A stretch of DNA of 64,000 bases, from contig JAIXMG010000039.1 of assembly GCA_025201345.1 (NCBI GenBank), positions 1 through 64,000 of the forward strand, in the 5' to 3' direction. This stretch comes from Thamnidium elegans (Eukaryota; Mucoromycota; Mucoromycetes; Mucorales; Mucoraceae). Numbering within the stretch: the stretch's first letter is position 1; each line of letters begins with the position of its first letter. Below are positions 21,036-34,366 of this stretch, in pieces. Made by a program: the position numbers and the translations under genes. The notes below the pieces were generated by a model. It saw nothing but the letters and a program-made list of their open reading frames with translations. It ran no database searches and was not told the DNA's origin.

Positions 21036-21536
21036 ATGCCTCTTAGCCCTTTGAAAATTAAAACCAACATTGTTAGACGGTACAGTTTTATTCTTTTATT
21101 CTATTTTATTATAAGCTTCTAACTTTTTTATACCAAAAAAAGTATCCATAGAGAAAGTATTGGATATGCTAAAGAAGCAATCACTCAACAAGAACGTATT
21201 GATAAGTTGATTGCTGAAGGAGCTGATGAGTACGATGTCAGAAAGCAAGTAAGTTTTTCTTAAATTTTTATGGAAGAACTATTTTAGTTAATCAACCTCT
21301 ACCTTTAATAGAAAGAAGTTCTTGGTGAGACACTTCAGATGATTCCTGATGTCAAAAAGAGACTTGCTAATGCTTACCAAGACTTACAAAACCATTTGGT
21401 AAAAAAAAAAATACGAATATATATCTTTTTTATGAAAGAAACTAACTTATATATCGTATAGGAAAATGCTGAGAATGCTGATATTGACGAGTTACAAGAA
21501 GCTCAAACAGTCATTTCCGAGATCGCTGCTATATAA
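21036..21536 (+). CDS. TBCA: Tubulin-binding cofactor A
   Basis: Four exons (21,036-21,079; 21,143-21,248; 21,312-21,398; 21,462-21,536) give 103 residues, the usual size. The protein captures beta-tubulin during folding. It is almost wholly helical: KIKTNIVRRIHRESIGYAKE, then QERIDKLIAEGADEYDVRKQ, then VLGETLQMIPDVKKRL, then ENAENADIDELQEAQTVI. The KTN-x-V-R-R and DEYDxRKQ phrases are family hallmarks. The ATG follows AAAAA, a good fungal start context. Confidence 0.92.
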
Positions 21537-22042
21537 CCACTTTTTTTCAGAAATTAATAAAAAAAAAATACCATTACACTCTTGTGGATATATACATATA
21601 TTTTGTGTTGATATTACGCGTATTTGAATACACAGAGTACTGCGGTTAAAACCTTAAGTATAGATACTCCTACTTTTCCACTACCTGAATTCAATGATAC
21701 TTATCCGACATCTATATATGTTCCTGTATGTCCAAGAAATATTGCACCGGATATTCCATACTGGGGGAAAAAATCACCGCCCTTCTTTCTAGGTAAATTT
21801 TTTATTTATATTCTGGCACTTGCAATGATTATTAGGACTTGATAAGTTAAAAAATCAAGAACAGCATGTTGTTACATTACAGTTATTCCACTGACAATTA
21901 AAGGATATAACGAAAAAATTGAAGAGCGTAAAAACCCATTTTTGTGCTTTTAACAAAAATACAAATACAAATATCTTCCCTTCCATTTCTAACTTCGTTT
22001 TTCTATTTTCTACAATTTTTCTATCGTCCTAATGATTGCTGA

Positions 22043-22242
22043 ATGAAAAAAAAAAAGAAAGGTGCCGTGTATTACATGGATAACCTGTAAAACCTATCCT
22101 CTTGATAAAGTATTTATCATTATTTATAGTAACTAAACCAATCTATTTTCATTACATTTTTTAAAGGTCTGCTAATACTCTTGCTCTATTGGGACTCTGG
22201 GTGGTGTTCGTGACAACTGGCGCCGTTGTATTTTTAAGCTGA
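22043..22242 (+). CDS. Possible 39-residue single-span membrane protein
   Basis: Two exons (22,043-22,086 and 22,167-22,242) join in frame. They give a Lys-rich start followed by SANTLALLGLWVVFVTTG and a short hydrophobic end. The splice sites are GTAAAA and TTAAAG. No family is recognised, and the model rests only on an open frame and a transmembrane-like segment. Confidence 0.25.
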
Positions 22243-22325
22243 TGCTACCCTTTGATTATATTTTCCTCCTGTGCTGCAATTCTTTTTTCGTCCTCATGAA
22301 AGGTTTTTTTAAGAGTTTTTTTTCT

Positions 22326-22356
<31 letters not shown>

Positions 22357-22883
22357 ATACAGATGATGGGATTTAGTATGAGCACAACTTATTTGTCAAT
22401 GCAAGATTGCTGTCTACCCTTATTTAAATACCACAAAGGTAATAATGTGCTACTGGGCTTAAATGTTGTAAAATTTTATTTTTTCGGGTACTTTTATAAA
22501 ATATCTGTTGAATAGATTGTTCATTGAACCCTTTAAAAAAATTTGTTCAGTGGATATGGTTTATTGAAAAGTTTATGACTATCAAAGTTAACGTGTATTT
22601 TAATATTCAAACGGGGTAACGTACTGAGAGGAAAAAAGCGTGAAGCAAGATTGAAGAGCAATTGTACGATTTAATCACTCGAAAATATTATACATTTAGT
22701 CCTCGATAAAGTTGGAAACTTCGTTCGTATAAGACGATATTTTAGAAGATCTATGGAATTTATAGAAGCTTACAGTAAATGTAGCGATGGTCGTAAAGTA
22801 GTTCAGACAGTAAAAACATTTGTTGAAAAAAATATCTATCTTACGTTACCATAAGTCATATAAACTTCACTTATTTATTCTTT

Positions 22884-23244
22884 ATGAATCTAATAGTATT
22901 CCCCACTATTTTACTTTGCGTGACTTTTACTTTATCGTTGAATACCTTCTTTCAAAAAACACTTCCGGTATTCCGAAATAGAATCAATCAATTCGGCACT
23001 GAATTCAAAAGTAAGACCTCCGCCTTCCTTACGTGTACGAGTGGACGGGATAGTAACGAAGTTGTTACTCGGTAAGTACTGTAAAAATACATTTGCAATG
23101 AAAAAGGACGCATACTATTTTTATCAAATCAAGATTTACTTGATTGCTGCTTTCTGCGCTTGTTTAAGTATTTCGAATATGAGAATAAATGTTGCAAGGT
23201 ATTCGCTCAAGACCTCCACAATTATCCAGACAGCAAAACCTTAA
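22884..23244 (+). CDS. Possible small secreted or membrane protein (unrecognised)
   Basis: Exon 22,884-23,071 starts with the signal-like MNLIVFPTILLCVTFTLSL and ends at a GTAAGT donor. Joining to 23,169-23,244 gives 87 residues. Another frame downstream (23,169-23,297) reads YFEYENKCCKVFAQDL and ends ALEPP-stop, and looks more protein-like. It does not join in phase, so the model is uncertain. Confidence 0.25.
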
Positions 23245-23452
23245 AGGACAGTAGTGCTTCACCAGCTGTGAAACATTCAGCATTAGAACCTCCGTAAGTT
23301 AAAAAAAAGAAAAAAAGAAAAGTAATATCGTGCTGACATCATCATTTCTCTTATTGGATGGCGAAATAAGGAGGTTCTGTAAAATTTACAGGGCTTGAAT
23401 TTTATTATTCTTTTTTTTCAACGCCTTTTTCATTTACTTACATTGAAACAAA

Positions 23453-23889
23453 ATGCTCTTCTCTCGTCCCTTATTCCAAGCTGTCACCAAGGTACACACG
23501 TACATATGTACATAAAAGTGTATACTTGAGGCTAATTTTTCTTTTAATAGGTCTCTACTCAACTTGCTGGTATTGCCGTCCACCAAAATCCTCGTCCTCA
23601 CTTGATCGAGACATACAACACCACACTTGAAGCATTATCTCGTATTCCCACCACCGCCGTATATAGACAAGCTACCGAATCTTTAACTCAACACCGTTTA
23701 AACATTGTCGAGTCCACCGAAATTGTTGAGGAAATTGAAGCCAAGATCAATGTCGGTCAAATTGAAGAAGTCATTATGCAAGCTCAAGAGGAACTTAAAT
23801 TAGTCGCAAAGATGGAAGAATGGAAGGCTTGGGAGCAACTCGAAACACCTGTCCCTGAGGGTCAATGGGTTTATCCTACCAAGGATTAA
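23453..23889 (+). CDS. NDUFA5: NADH:ubiquinone oxidoreductase subunit NDUFA5 (B13)
   Basis: Two exons (23,453-23,491 and 23,551-23,889) give 125 residues. It is an accessory subunit of mitochondrial complex I on the matrix arm. Family features are the N-terminal STQLAGIAVHQNPRPHLIE, the helical stretch TTLEALSRIPTTAVYRQATE, and the end WEQLETPVPEGQWVYPTKD. The first exon is a short mitochondrial-type start, MLFSRPLFQAVTK. Confidence 0.93.
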
Positions 23890-24100
23890 ATTCCTTTCTT
23901 TTTTTTTATACATAAATTATACACTCTTCTTTTTTCTTTTAGATCAAATGCATTTTTATTTTTATAGTTGAGGATAGTATATTTATTATTACAAAAAGGT
24001 TGGATTCGAATTGGGTTAAAAAAAAAGAGTGTGTGAAAGGGAAAAGGGAGATCGATATTAATTAAAAAGTATGAAAAAAGAGAGAAAAAAAAAGATAGAA

Positions 24101-25652
24101 TTACAATCTGTAAATAAACTTCTTATTCTCGCGATCAGTTAAATCATCAGAAGCCTGGGATACTTCATCATTAGGGTTAGTAAGTTTGATTCTATTCAAT
24201 CTAGCCATGTATTGACGATTGAGGAAAAGCATGATAAGAATAGCACCGTTAGCGACACAGTAAACGGTCATACCAGTTTTATAGAGAGGGGCTTCTCTTT
24301 CGAACATCAAAAGAGGACCGATAAAATTACCAAGTGTGTAAAATATCATGTTCATACCGTTGTAGAACAACTTCTTGGTATAACCGGCAACATTAGCTCC
24401 TGTAATGGTCAATAACATAACTGCGGTACCGTTCATAGCCCAGGCAAGAAGGAAACCAACAAGTTTAATGGTACCTTCAGGAAGTGTCACCAGTAAAATA
24501 AGACCCACTAAGGAGATTGTGGTAGAGACAGCGACACCAAGGTATAATTGGTTTGTCTTACGGGCAATGACAACGGCTAAAATAGAAAATAAAACTGTAC
24601 TGGCACCATTAGGCATTTGAAGAAGAATAGAGTGTTGTTTCTAGATTATTTTTTTAAGGGAAAATTAACATATATATGCTGCAAATATATATATATATAT
24701 ATAAACTTACAGAAAAGCCAAAAGCTTCAACGAGTAATGTACTAAAAACGACAAGACCACCAGTATGAAGATTGTTACACAGTGTAGAGAAACATATAAG
24801 CCAAAGACGAGGCTCATTGAGAGCTTCGTAGATGTGATGCTTCTTAAAGTCATAAACGCGAGTGACACCGTTATCTTGGACTCTTTCCTTCACAATTTCT
24901 TTCTCTTCTTCAGTTAATCTAAACATGAAAGATGTAGGGGTATCTGGAAGGAAGAAGAAAGATATAAAACCAAAGACTATAGTTAAGGCACCCCAGATAA
25001 TATAAGGCCATTTCCAAGACGCGATACCTAGCGCATGATTGATATGAGAAATACCAAATGAACAAGCAGATCCAACCATGGTACCTGAACCATTACTAAG
25101 CCAAAGGAAACCAAAGGCGGCGGATTGTTCGGATCGACGGTAGACTGAATTGATAATGATTAACAAGGACGGATAAGTACCAGCTTCAAACAAACCAAGT
25201 AATACACGACATACAGCCAACTGAATAAAATTAGTACATAAGGAAGTAAGACACATTACGATACCCCAAAGCACAAGTAATGTACCAAGGTATCGGGAAA
25301 TACGGAACTTTTGAAGAAGATAACTGTTGGGAATTTGAAATGCTATAAAACCGATATAGAAAACTGAACCTAACCATCCATATTGATCTTTACTCACGTG
25401 TGTATCTTCAAGCATATTCAACATAACGGATGTACTCAACGTGGTCTTATCAATAAACTGAATAAATACGATTGCTCCAACGAACGGAAGTAATGTCCAA
25501 TTGATCTTGTTTACTAATTTCTTTTCTTCAGGTGACTTCTCGAATGGTCCGCGGTGGTCGCTGGAAAACTCTTCGTTAGATTCAGTTGAGAAATTCATAG
25601 AGGATTTCTCAGCTATAACTGTCTCACCATGAGTTACTTGAATTTTTTCCAT
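24101..25652 (-). CDS. MFS transporter, Dal5/allantoate permease (anion:cation symporter) type
   Basis: Two exons (25,652-24,711 and 24,640-24,101) give 493 residues with about 12 hydrophobic segments. Family phrases are INWTLLPFVGAIVFIQFIDK, then YGWLGSVFYIGFIAFQIPNS, then RVLLGLFEAGTYPSLL, then WPYIIWGALTIVFG and FFFLPDTPTS. These fit the ACS branch of the major facilitator superfamily, which imports organic anions such as allantoate, nicotinate or pantothenate. The substrate cannot be told from sequence. The N-terminal tail of about 50 residues is Ser/Glu-rich and cytosolic. I chose the internal Met of MEKIQVTH as start because the upstream frame codes only a hydrophobic stretch. Confidence 0.88.
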
Positions 25653-27256
25653 AAGATTTAAAAGAGAACGAATAAATAGATTTGTTTTTAGAAAGAAGAA
25701 AAGCAAGAAATCGTAGTCTATTTATACTTTAAAAATTATCGGATCCGTTTATATTTTTGTTAAACACCAAAACGGGCGAAACACAAAAGAGCTTTTTGAT
25801 AGTTCCAAATCTTGGTACGACTAAATAATAATAAACTTTGCTCACGAACACACACAAAAAAAAAAGCTGTATTCTCCACATATATATTTTACACTATAGT
25901 TAGAAATGCTTTCTCACGTTGTATTTTGAAATGTAATACGCTTTCCATTTCTATACAATCCTTTATTTAGAATATTGCTTACCGAAGTTTCATGTTCTAA
26001 TGTTTTAGTTAGTGTTTTATGGAGGGAAAATGAATAATATGTGTAGTTAAATTAAAGAGCAACTTCTATTGAAGATCTTTCTTTTGTACATAAGTTAGAA
26101 ACCTTTTTTTACGAGGATATAAAGTGAATATACCTTTATATAAAAAATTATATCATGTAAAGTTATAGTTGTTCACTTGAAAAGAAAAATTACAGTCTGT
26201 TTAAAACTATCTTTGACGTCAAATATTTTAATAGGAATTAGATTGTCTTTCTTTTTTTTTTTTTTTTTTTTTTTTTTGCTTTGTTTGATCTAGCCCTATA
26301 CTGAAACTTAAGGGAAGTACGACAGTAATAATACAATGGATAGTCATGCCGTAAGCGGCTGCTTTCATTCGGAGTAAGAAGGAAATCGATCCTTGAGATA
26401 CAATAACAAAAAAATGTAATTGATTTGTATTATGAACAATATGTCTCTTTCTCTCCCCCCCCCTTTTTTTTTTTCTTTATACCATCATTAAAGTGATAGG
26501 TATAGATGGGGGTAGAAATAAACTTTAAAATTGATGGTATTGATTATTAAATACTCACGCGCACAAGAAATGTGTGCGTAAAAAAAAAGAGCATTAAATT
26601 ACTGGATTTTTTTTTACAGTGTCTTCTCACGGTGTACTAAGGATACGGTATTACTGGAATGCATAGCTTATATCCCCACCAACCAACCATATTTGTGTAT
26701 CCAATAACTCGAAAAGAAACAAGTCCGTTATTTTTAATTGTTCCATGTATTCTTTTTGGGATACAATCTTTCTGATTTGTTCTCTGTTTTTCTTTGATTT
26801 CGTGAACCTATAACAGGAGTTTGCATTGTTATAATTTTTAACTGTATACAAGTCTATGATTAACATCAATTGGTAGGTAACGCAGTAATATGATCATTGT
26901 TTCTACTTTTGTCAGGATATTATTTCATTAAAATAAATAATAATAATTAACAAAAGAGTAATAAAAAGATGCCGATAGTGTTTAATATTTATCAAATCAG
27001 TAAGATCAGTTTCTTTTTTGACAGATTATACTATAATCAATAAATAAATACCTTACATGTTAACTTTATAGAAGTATACATATATGAGGAGGTAATTGTA
27101 CTTGGTTCGGATTTGGGTGTTTAATATAAGGGTAGTAAACTTTATTGCCTATTTTATTGGGATAATCTAGACAATATATCAACTTTCTCATCCGCCTATA
27201 ATCTATAAGCTTATAGTATATACGTACTGTAATAATTAATCTCCAATATACGCCCA

Positions 27257-27296
<40 letters not shown>

Positions 27297-27309
27297 AACA
27301 CATACATAT

Positions 27310-27340
<31 letters not shown>

Positions 27341-28222
27341 CGCTAATGTATCAGTCCGCATATTGATTTTGTGTACGCATGATTACCAGCATAAAGAAGG
27401 AAAATCTGTTATGTATCACTGCATAATTGTATAAACAATCTACTATGTTTATACATAAACCAATGCTTTCAAATCGTCAGTTTTTAAAAAAAAAAAATGA
27501 TATAGTGAGAATTCATCATGACTAATCGATAAACCGTGTTAATTTTTTTTTTTTTTTTTTTGACGCATATATTCTCATCGTGTAACATAATCTACGCTTT
27601 GGTGAAGCTTTTTTTTTTTTTTGCGGCACTTTCTAGTAACTAACCGTTTTATATTGTGACTTTTTTTTTCTTCTGTTGTTTGTATATATGTGCTGTGTGT
27701 AGGGTTGCACCAGTGATCATCATACTTTATTATCTTATTCAGGTTTTTTCTTTCTTTCGGTTCTAGACATCTCAAAAGATTACGCACATATCAAATAATT
27801 TATATTATAACCACCAAGGAGAAAGAAGGTAAACGTTCTACTATCCAATCAAGAGACTGTATTTTGTCTCATTTCATGCAAAATAAATAAATAGACATGT
27901 ATTCATCATAAAAAAGTGTGTGTAAAATATAATATAATGCAATATGAAAATCTTAATAGCCAACAAATTATGGTTTTATATATATATATATGTATATTTT
28001 TTTTTTGACAGTTTTTAAATAAAGAATCAAGTAAACGATTTTTGTATTACTCATTATTAAAAAGAGATTTTCACAAGTGTTACAAAATAAATCAGAAAAT
28101 GTAACAAATAGAAATTATATTTATTTATTTAAAAAAGAAGAGTATTATAATGAAAAAAAAAAGGAGAAATTAAGGAGAAAAGGTATACTGACTGGGTTGA
28201 TGATTATTGTTTATTGTTATTT

Positions 28223-28260
<38 letters not shown>

Positions 28261-28371
28261 TCTCTCTCAAAAACTCTTTGTTAAACAAAGAATTTAGACT
28301 GCACGTGTAAGACGATGGTCCCACCCCCTTGCTTTCCTTTATTATTATTATTATAATTATTATTATTATTA
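25653..28371. other. 2.7-kb gene-poor region rich in simple repeats
   Basis: No coding region is supported. It holds T runs near 26,250-26,277 and 27,545-27,560, a C8 run near 26,456, a (CA)n/(TA)n microsatellite at 27,257-27,342, and CT/CTTT repeats at 28,222-28,266. Confidence 0.6.
27257..27342. repeat. (CA)n followed by (TA)n microsatellite
   Basis: A run of CA units from about 27,258 passes through imperfect CATACA units into TA repeats ending near 27,340. Confidence 0.9.
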
Positions 28372-29030
28372 TTAGAGCATCAAAGCAAAAGCAGCAACAC
28401 AGGCAAGAGATAAAAGTGCTTTGGTGGTTAAACCAGGAGACATGACAGCGACACCATTACCAGAATCACCCTTAAAAATTGAACCAGATGAAGTAGGTGA
28501 AGAAGAAGAAGAATCAGTATTAGTTGGACTATTGATAACGGAAACGGATGCAACAGGCAATACACTAATAGGAACATCAAGATGAGTATTCGTACGAGAA
28601 TCCATGAAAACGACCTTATATACACCCGGAATAAGTGTAGTAGGAATCTTGTAATTTACAGAATGTTCGTAATAAGTAACATTACCATTACTTTTTGCAC
28701 TAGCAGTCGTCTTTGAAACGTCAACAGAAGGAGCAATAACAACTGTAGCATTAGTAGAGACAGCAGATTCAAGGTTAATAGAAAGTTGAATATCTTATAA
28801 CAATAAAATTAATTTAATACATAATTTATAATTGGCTAAAACTTTATTATTTTTGTACCTGACATAACATTCTCAAACAATTGAATAGTACAAGGTAAGA
28901 TTTGTCCCATCACATAAGGTTCATTTGATACTGGGCTACTGACGTTATAGTTTTGCATGGGTGAAGTTAATTGTGCTGAAACTGCACCAAAACCTGCCAC
29001 TAAACCAGAAGCAATAATGAGGAACTTCAT
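28372..29030 (-). CDS. Secreted GPI-type wall protein, KRE9/KNH1-like N-terminal domain
   Basis: Two exons (29,030-28,859 and 28,793-28,372) give 197 residues. A signal peptide (MKFLIIASGLVAGFGAVSA) leads into QLTSPMQNYNVSS, then an Ig-like beta domain with VYKVVFMDSRTNTHLDVPI. A Ser/Thr-rich stretch and a hydrophobic C-terminus (ALLSLACVAAFALML) follow, as in GPI-anchored proteins. The fold resembles the Kre9/Knh1 N-terminal domain common in fungal wall proteins. The next gene upstream codes another such protein on the same strand. Confidence 0.7.
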
Positions 29031-29126
29031 TTTTATTATTACTATTATTATTATTAAAAAAAAAAGATAAAAAAGAGAGGAAAAAGAGAGGAAAAAAAGG
29101 GGTTTTTTTTAAATATCTTTTTTATA

Positions 29127-29160
<34 letters not shown>

Positions 29161-29314
29161 TATTTGGTAAACCCCTCCTTTTTTATTTATAGATCGACAA
29201 TTATTTGGTAGCACAGGTTATTATTATTATTATTATTATGATTGTTGTTGTGCGTATTTTTATTATGTATTAAAAGTAAAAAGTGAAATAGTAAAATTAA
29301 TTTCTTTCTTCAAA

Positions 29315-29558
29315 CTAGAACAAATTTCTTAATACAGCCGCCAATGTTACCGAGAACAAAACTTTACTAGCCATAAGGGTAGATCCACTGTTGGCACCAA
29401 CTGTATTGCTTGTAGTAGAAGGTGGAATAATAGACCCACTAGGTCTAGGTAAAATAACACTAGAAGATGGAGGTTTAGCAACAACTGTAGGTACTGCATA
29501 AGAAGCAGAAGAACTTGTCCAAGCAGCAGCAGAAGGAGAAGGTACTACTATAAAAGGG

Positions 29559-29592
<34 letters not shown>

Positions 29593-30092
29593 AGAAAAGT
29601 ATTAGTATTAAAAGGGGAGAGATCTTGTAAAGTATATATTTGTATTTTACCTCCAGAAGACGTTGCAATTGAATCTGATACGGCAGCAGAAGATGATAAA
29701 ATATCTGAGATAGCAGAAGATGCGTCAGAAATAGCAGATGCTAAATTACTGTTAATGATAGATACAGCACTATCAGTACCAGTTGCAGCAGATAAACTTT
29801 CTTGGTTGGTAGGAGTAGCTTCAGTAGCAGCAGCAGTAGTAGTACCAGCACTGTTAGTCTCTTGAGCTTCAGTGGCTGCTTGAGTAGCAGTAGCTGCTTC
29901 AGTTGCAGGGCCAGTTAAATAGTTGGAAATCTCATCGCCAGTTAAAAGAGTTTTCCACCAATAGATATCAGTTACAGCAGCTGGTAAAGTAGGTACAGCA
30001 GGAGCAGTAGCAATATTTACGTCGTCTTGAGCGTAAGCTACTTGGTGAAGAGCAATGGTGGCTAATAATGTCAAGGCAACTGTAGATTTCAT
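29315..30092 (-). CDS. Ser/Thr/Ala-rich secreted GPI-type protein
   Basis: Two exons (30,092-29,651 and 29,547-29,315) give 224 residues. It has a signal peptide (MKSTVALTLLATIALHQVAYA) and then a short TDIYWWKTLLTGDEISNYL segment. A long Ala/Thr/Ser region likely to be O-glycosylated follows, then a Pro/Ser part. The hydrophobic end STLMASKVLFSVTLAAVL fits a GPI signal. The intron holds a run of about 30 T on the coding strand. No enzyme motif is seen, so a structural cell-wall role is likely but unproven. Confidence 0.65.
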
Positions 30093-30632
30093 TTCTGATA
30101 TTATAAATAAAAAAAAAATACAAAAGGAAGATATAGAAATAAACTAAAATGAAGAAAAAAATAACCTTTTTATACAAAAACATCCCCTATTTTTTTAACC
30201 CTTCACACACTAAAGGAGATAACGAAAAAGTGTATAACTGCAGGGATCTACAAACAAGTAGTACAGTGCTCTATTATGTGTGTTTCCCCCAACACAAGAA
30301 GGTGATCAGGGATTCGTTCTTTACAGTTTTTTCCACTATTTATAGCAAGAAATATGTATAAGTAAAAAAAAAGGAAATTGTTTATTTTAAATGCTATTTA
30401 CAAGAAAACACAAAATAAAACTTTTCTTTCACTGATATAGTGCATCATAAGAAAATAAAATATATATAAGAAAAAAAAATAATTAAAAAAACAAAAAAAA
30501 GTTTCTTTCCCTTAAAAAAAAAAGAAAAAAACTTTCTTCTACTTCTCTACGTCTTCAGCACCAAACTAGGATCACCAAGAAAAATATTACTTGATTATTT
30601 TATGATGGTTATATATATATAAATTATTTAAT
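30093..30632. other. Intergenic region between wall-protein gene and SNU13
   Basis: The region is A-rich with several A7-A10 runs. It contains the promoter of the minus-strand wall-protein gene and the 3' end of SNU13. No other feature is seen. Confidence 0.4.
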
Positions 30633-31170
30633 TTAGATCAAGAGCTTCTCAATTTGAGTCTTGATGCTAAGAATTTGAGGCTTAAGATCGGAGGCTTCGT
30701 TAGTGGTGATGGAACAAGAAATAACGGAACGAGAGACACCACAAGCACGACCAAGAGCGGTCTTGGAAGGAACAAAGACATAAGGAACGTTCTTATCCTC
30801 ACAGAGGAGAGGCAAATGAAGAAGAATTTCAAGAGGCTCAGTATCAGCTATTTTTTTGAAGAAAAAAATTTCGTTAGATCCTAAATCTACCAAGATCGTG
30901 ATCTTTAACTCTTTTTATAACTTACCAGCCATGACAATGAATTCAGAGATACCTCTGTTTAAGGTCTTGGTAGCTTCGTTAGCACCCTTCTTCAATTGCT
31001 TGTAATGAGAAGCTTGTTGAACAAGATCGAGGATAGTGCTGGTTAAAGCAGCATCGGCAAGAGGAAAAGCTTTAGGGTTGACAACAGCGCTCTAAACAAA
31101 AACAAAAAAAAGAAACATAAGTATATATATACTTGTATAAAATATACTTTTCTTGTGTATTACTTACCAT
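30633..31170 (-). CDS. SNU13: SNU13 (15.5K/NHP2L1) snRNP and snoRNP protein
   Basis: Three exons (31,170-31,168; 31,091-30,926; 30,847-30,633) give 127 residues. The L7Ae-family protein binds kink-turns in U4 snRNA and box C/D snoRNAs in the nucleus. Family wording is very clear: [20 protein letters not shown], then [20 protein letters not shown], then [18 protein letters not shown], then [16 protein letters not shown]. Exon 1 contributes only the ATG, and the donor GTAAG starts right after it. Confidence 0.97.
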
Positions 31171-32171
31171 ATTGATAGAAAGAGAAAAGGTTGAAAGGAA
31201 ATAATTATAAAAATTTTCCTTAGTTTCATATACGAAAAAAAAACTTTTTATGCAGTCACGTTTTAGCTGTCAAAAAACCATCAGTTTTCGCGCTTTTAAT
31301 AATTGCCTCTTTATTGAATGTTCGTTTTTTTTTTAATCAGACGGATGTTATTGTTAAAATATGTTAAAAAGCACTTACATGGACTAGGCAGTATTCGGAG
31401 CGTTGATCTATGCGTAAATTAATATAATACTTTATTGTTTGGTATAAAATATACTTTTTTTTTTTTTTTTTTGTCTGTATATGTCGCCATCCGCCTTTTT
31501 TCTATAATTTTGTTCACAACTTTATTGAGTATGCACGAAAAAGATCTATACTTTTTTTTTCTCGATAAACGAAATCAATTAAGAATCTCATCCCATTTTA
31601 CCTTAATTGACTTCTAAGAAACTTTTACTTAATTTGTTGCTATGCAAATAATTCGATAATTTAAACAGATGATTTATCGTTACTAACAAATATCATTTTA
31701 TTAAACTAGTATTTTTCGTTTTTATAAGCAGATTAAATAGGAATAAAAGAAAAAGATAAGATCGGTGCACCGAATCGGTACACGCAACACTCCGTTTTGG
31801 TAGGTAACTGTGGCGTTGAATACATCTATTCCAAAAGAAAATATTTATCTATTCGAAAAGAAACCGAGAGTATTTACACTTAAACAACTTATTCAAATTC
31901 TATAATTAGATTATTTCTTGTTTCCAAAACTATTTTATGTGAATCGGGTCACCATACCCCCTCTTTATGTAAGAGTTGTAGTTACAGAGGTTTCCCCCTG
32001 AATGGAGATATGTTAAAAGCCAATCATATGAATTATCATGCATATGCAAGAAAAAAAGAGATCGTCAAAAAGTGTGATAACGCTCAAACGTAAAGATCGT
32101 TAGGTAGGAAAACAAAACATTTCCAGAATAAAATAGAGCCTTAAAAAATAAGTAAATAAACACTCATTCTC

Positions 32172-32202
<31 letters not shown>

Positions 32203-32378
32203 TTATATGAGGGAATATCAAAAAGTAAGTTTATAGAAAAATAAAGTAAAAATGGTTAGATGAAAGGAGGAAAAAATAGATAAGAGAAAGAAAAAATAAT
32301 AATATAAAAGAGTATGTACAATACTATAAAATACACTGAAATAAAAAAAAATAAAAAAATAAAAAAAAAATAAAACTA
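31171..32378. other. Intergenic region, no gene seen
   Basis: It lies between the SNU13 start and the 3' end of the FUSC-type gene, both on the minus strand. I see a T18 run near 31,454 and an ATT repeat near 32,177, but no coding sequence. Confidence 0.45.
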
Positions 32379-34331
32379 TTACTCCGCTGCAAACGCGTAT
32401 TCTCGATGAGGTAAAGGAGTTCCTAATCCCATACTAGATGCACGACTCAGAGTACCATTTAAAGGACTTAATTTCTCTACAACCGTACGAAGTCCATCCC
32501 AAATCATAGAACATCGTACCAAAAATCCATAATAAGATAATAACTTGAGTCCGTCCATATTTTCACCATGCATGCCAATCTTTACAGTCTGTCTTAATTC
32601 TCTTTGAATATGCAAATTTCCTGCAGTGACCATACGATCAATTTCAAGCCAATCATCCGGAAATTCACTTAATGGTCTATTATAGTCTTTTAAAATTTTA
32701 CCAATACGAAGCATCACATTTAAACTATCACCAAAGCTCTCTAATGTTTCTCTGGTAGGAGTAATTCTTTCTTTTAACTTGGCAGTATCTTGTGTTTGAG
32801 TTCCTGTAACTTCATCTAACCGCGTAGCAGTTTGACTAAGACTGATAAGCGGTAATAATAAGCGAAACGAAACTAATGGCCAAACTACTCGTTTCATTGC
32901 TTCAATTGCTTCATTATATCTCTTTGCTCTTCTTAAATCTCTTTTGCATCTATCTTTACCGCCACCAATAATATGAAAAATAATTTGAACATAATACTCA
33001 TTTGAAACGTTTCGTAAACGAGTAGATTCGGTTTGAAGTTTTGCTAGTACGCTAAATGCTTGATTACTGATATTGGTGATAGCATCATGCGTCCAAAACT
33101 TACTACTATCTTCAAGCTGTTGACGATACTGATCTTGAGCTAATTCGGGTGCTCGGGTAGAAAATGTTCGGGTAATTGCTTCGGTCAAGCTTATTTCGGG
33201 GCCATCCGTTGGTAATCTTTTAGCTATCTTTTGTGCAAGTGATTCATCAACTGCTGCTGTGGTTGATCCACTAAAATCTAAATAATATTCAGATGATTTT
33301 TCATATAGCTCTGCTGCATCTTCCATTGCTTTTCCCAAATTTTTGCGCATGACACTGCTTGCTTTTAATGGAAATACAAAAATAGAAACAAACCTATAAC
33401 CCCAAAAGTTTAAGTTCCCTTATAGACACATAGATATACATATATATTGTGTATAACTTACAATGAAATGACAATTCCGATAATTAGGTTAAGTGTTCTC
33501 CATGCTCCTAATTCGGCTGTATACGACATACGGTCATGAATTAAGTCCGCATAGCCGGATAATAAAATAATTACGGTTGTTAATAGACCCTGTATAAAAG
33601 TATATTCTAGTGATTGTATAAAAGAAAAGAAAAAAATAAACTAGTAAACTACATACTATACTTCCTGCATAAGCATACTTTGGTATAACTTTTAGTTTTG
33701 CAATGAAAAATACTTGAATAAACATGAGAACACATAGTACAACTGCTGCTTGCCATTCCCAATTAGGATGAAAGATAGCTCTGGTAATTGTCATGACTAC
33801 AATACTAGCTGCTCCTCCAATTAATGTACCCATTAATCTCTGTACACTTAAATTTAAAAACCCTCCAACTGTATTATCTAGTACTGTTACCACTGAGACA
33901 CCTACATATAACAGGTTAAAAAAAAATAATTAAAAACGGATATTTTTTCTGGTCTACTTTACCAACCCAAAATACATTAGGGAATATTTGAGAAATAGGA
34001 TTGATAATAACAAGTAGAGCAGCAATTGTAAAAGCAGTACTCATCTGAAACGCATATCTATTTGTAGGGCTTATGGCTTGTTCATGAATCCAAGTATAGA
34101 GCGATGAAGATTTTACGTTTTCTACCCAAGGATGCATATTTTTTTTGGTTATAGATGCAGGAGAAGTCGGCCCATATTCTGAACGAGGGAAAGGAACATC
34201 TTCCACGATCGTTATCCGTTCCTGACCAGGTACTTTTTGTTGTGGAGGTATTGCTGCGTTTGTAGGTATCTTTTCTGTATATTCGAATTGAAATGGTTTT
34301 TGAGCAGAATCTAAAAATGAAAATAAACTTT

Positions 34332-34366
<35 letters not shown>

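Larger units (their letters stand above)
21537..23452. other. Intergenic stretch with weak coding signals
   Basis: Nothing conserved is recognised. A coding-like piece at about 21,640-21,792 reads LPEFNDTYPTSIYVPV and NIAPDIPYWGKKSPPFF before a GTAAAT, but no complete gene can be built. Two possible short genes are listed separately. Confidence 0.4.

Noticed and set aside
27257..27342. CRISPR-like repeat array
   Set aside because: It is a dinucleotide microsatellite with no unique spacers, in a eukaryotic genome.
25653..28371. Short frames in the gene-poor region (for example 26,651-26,869 and 28,077-28,310)
   Set aside because: They are low-complexity, Lys/Phe-rich translations of AT tracts without splice structure or family similarity.
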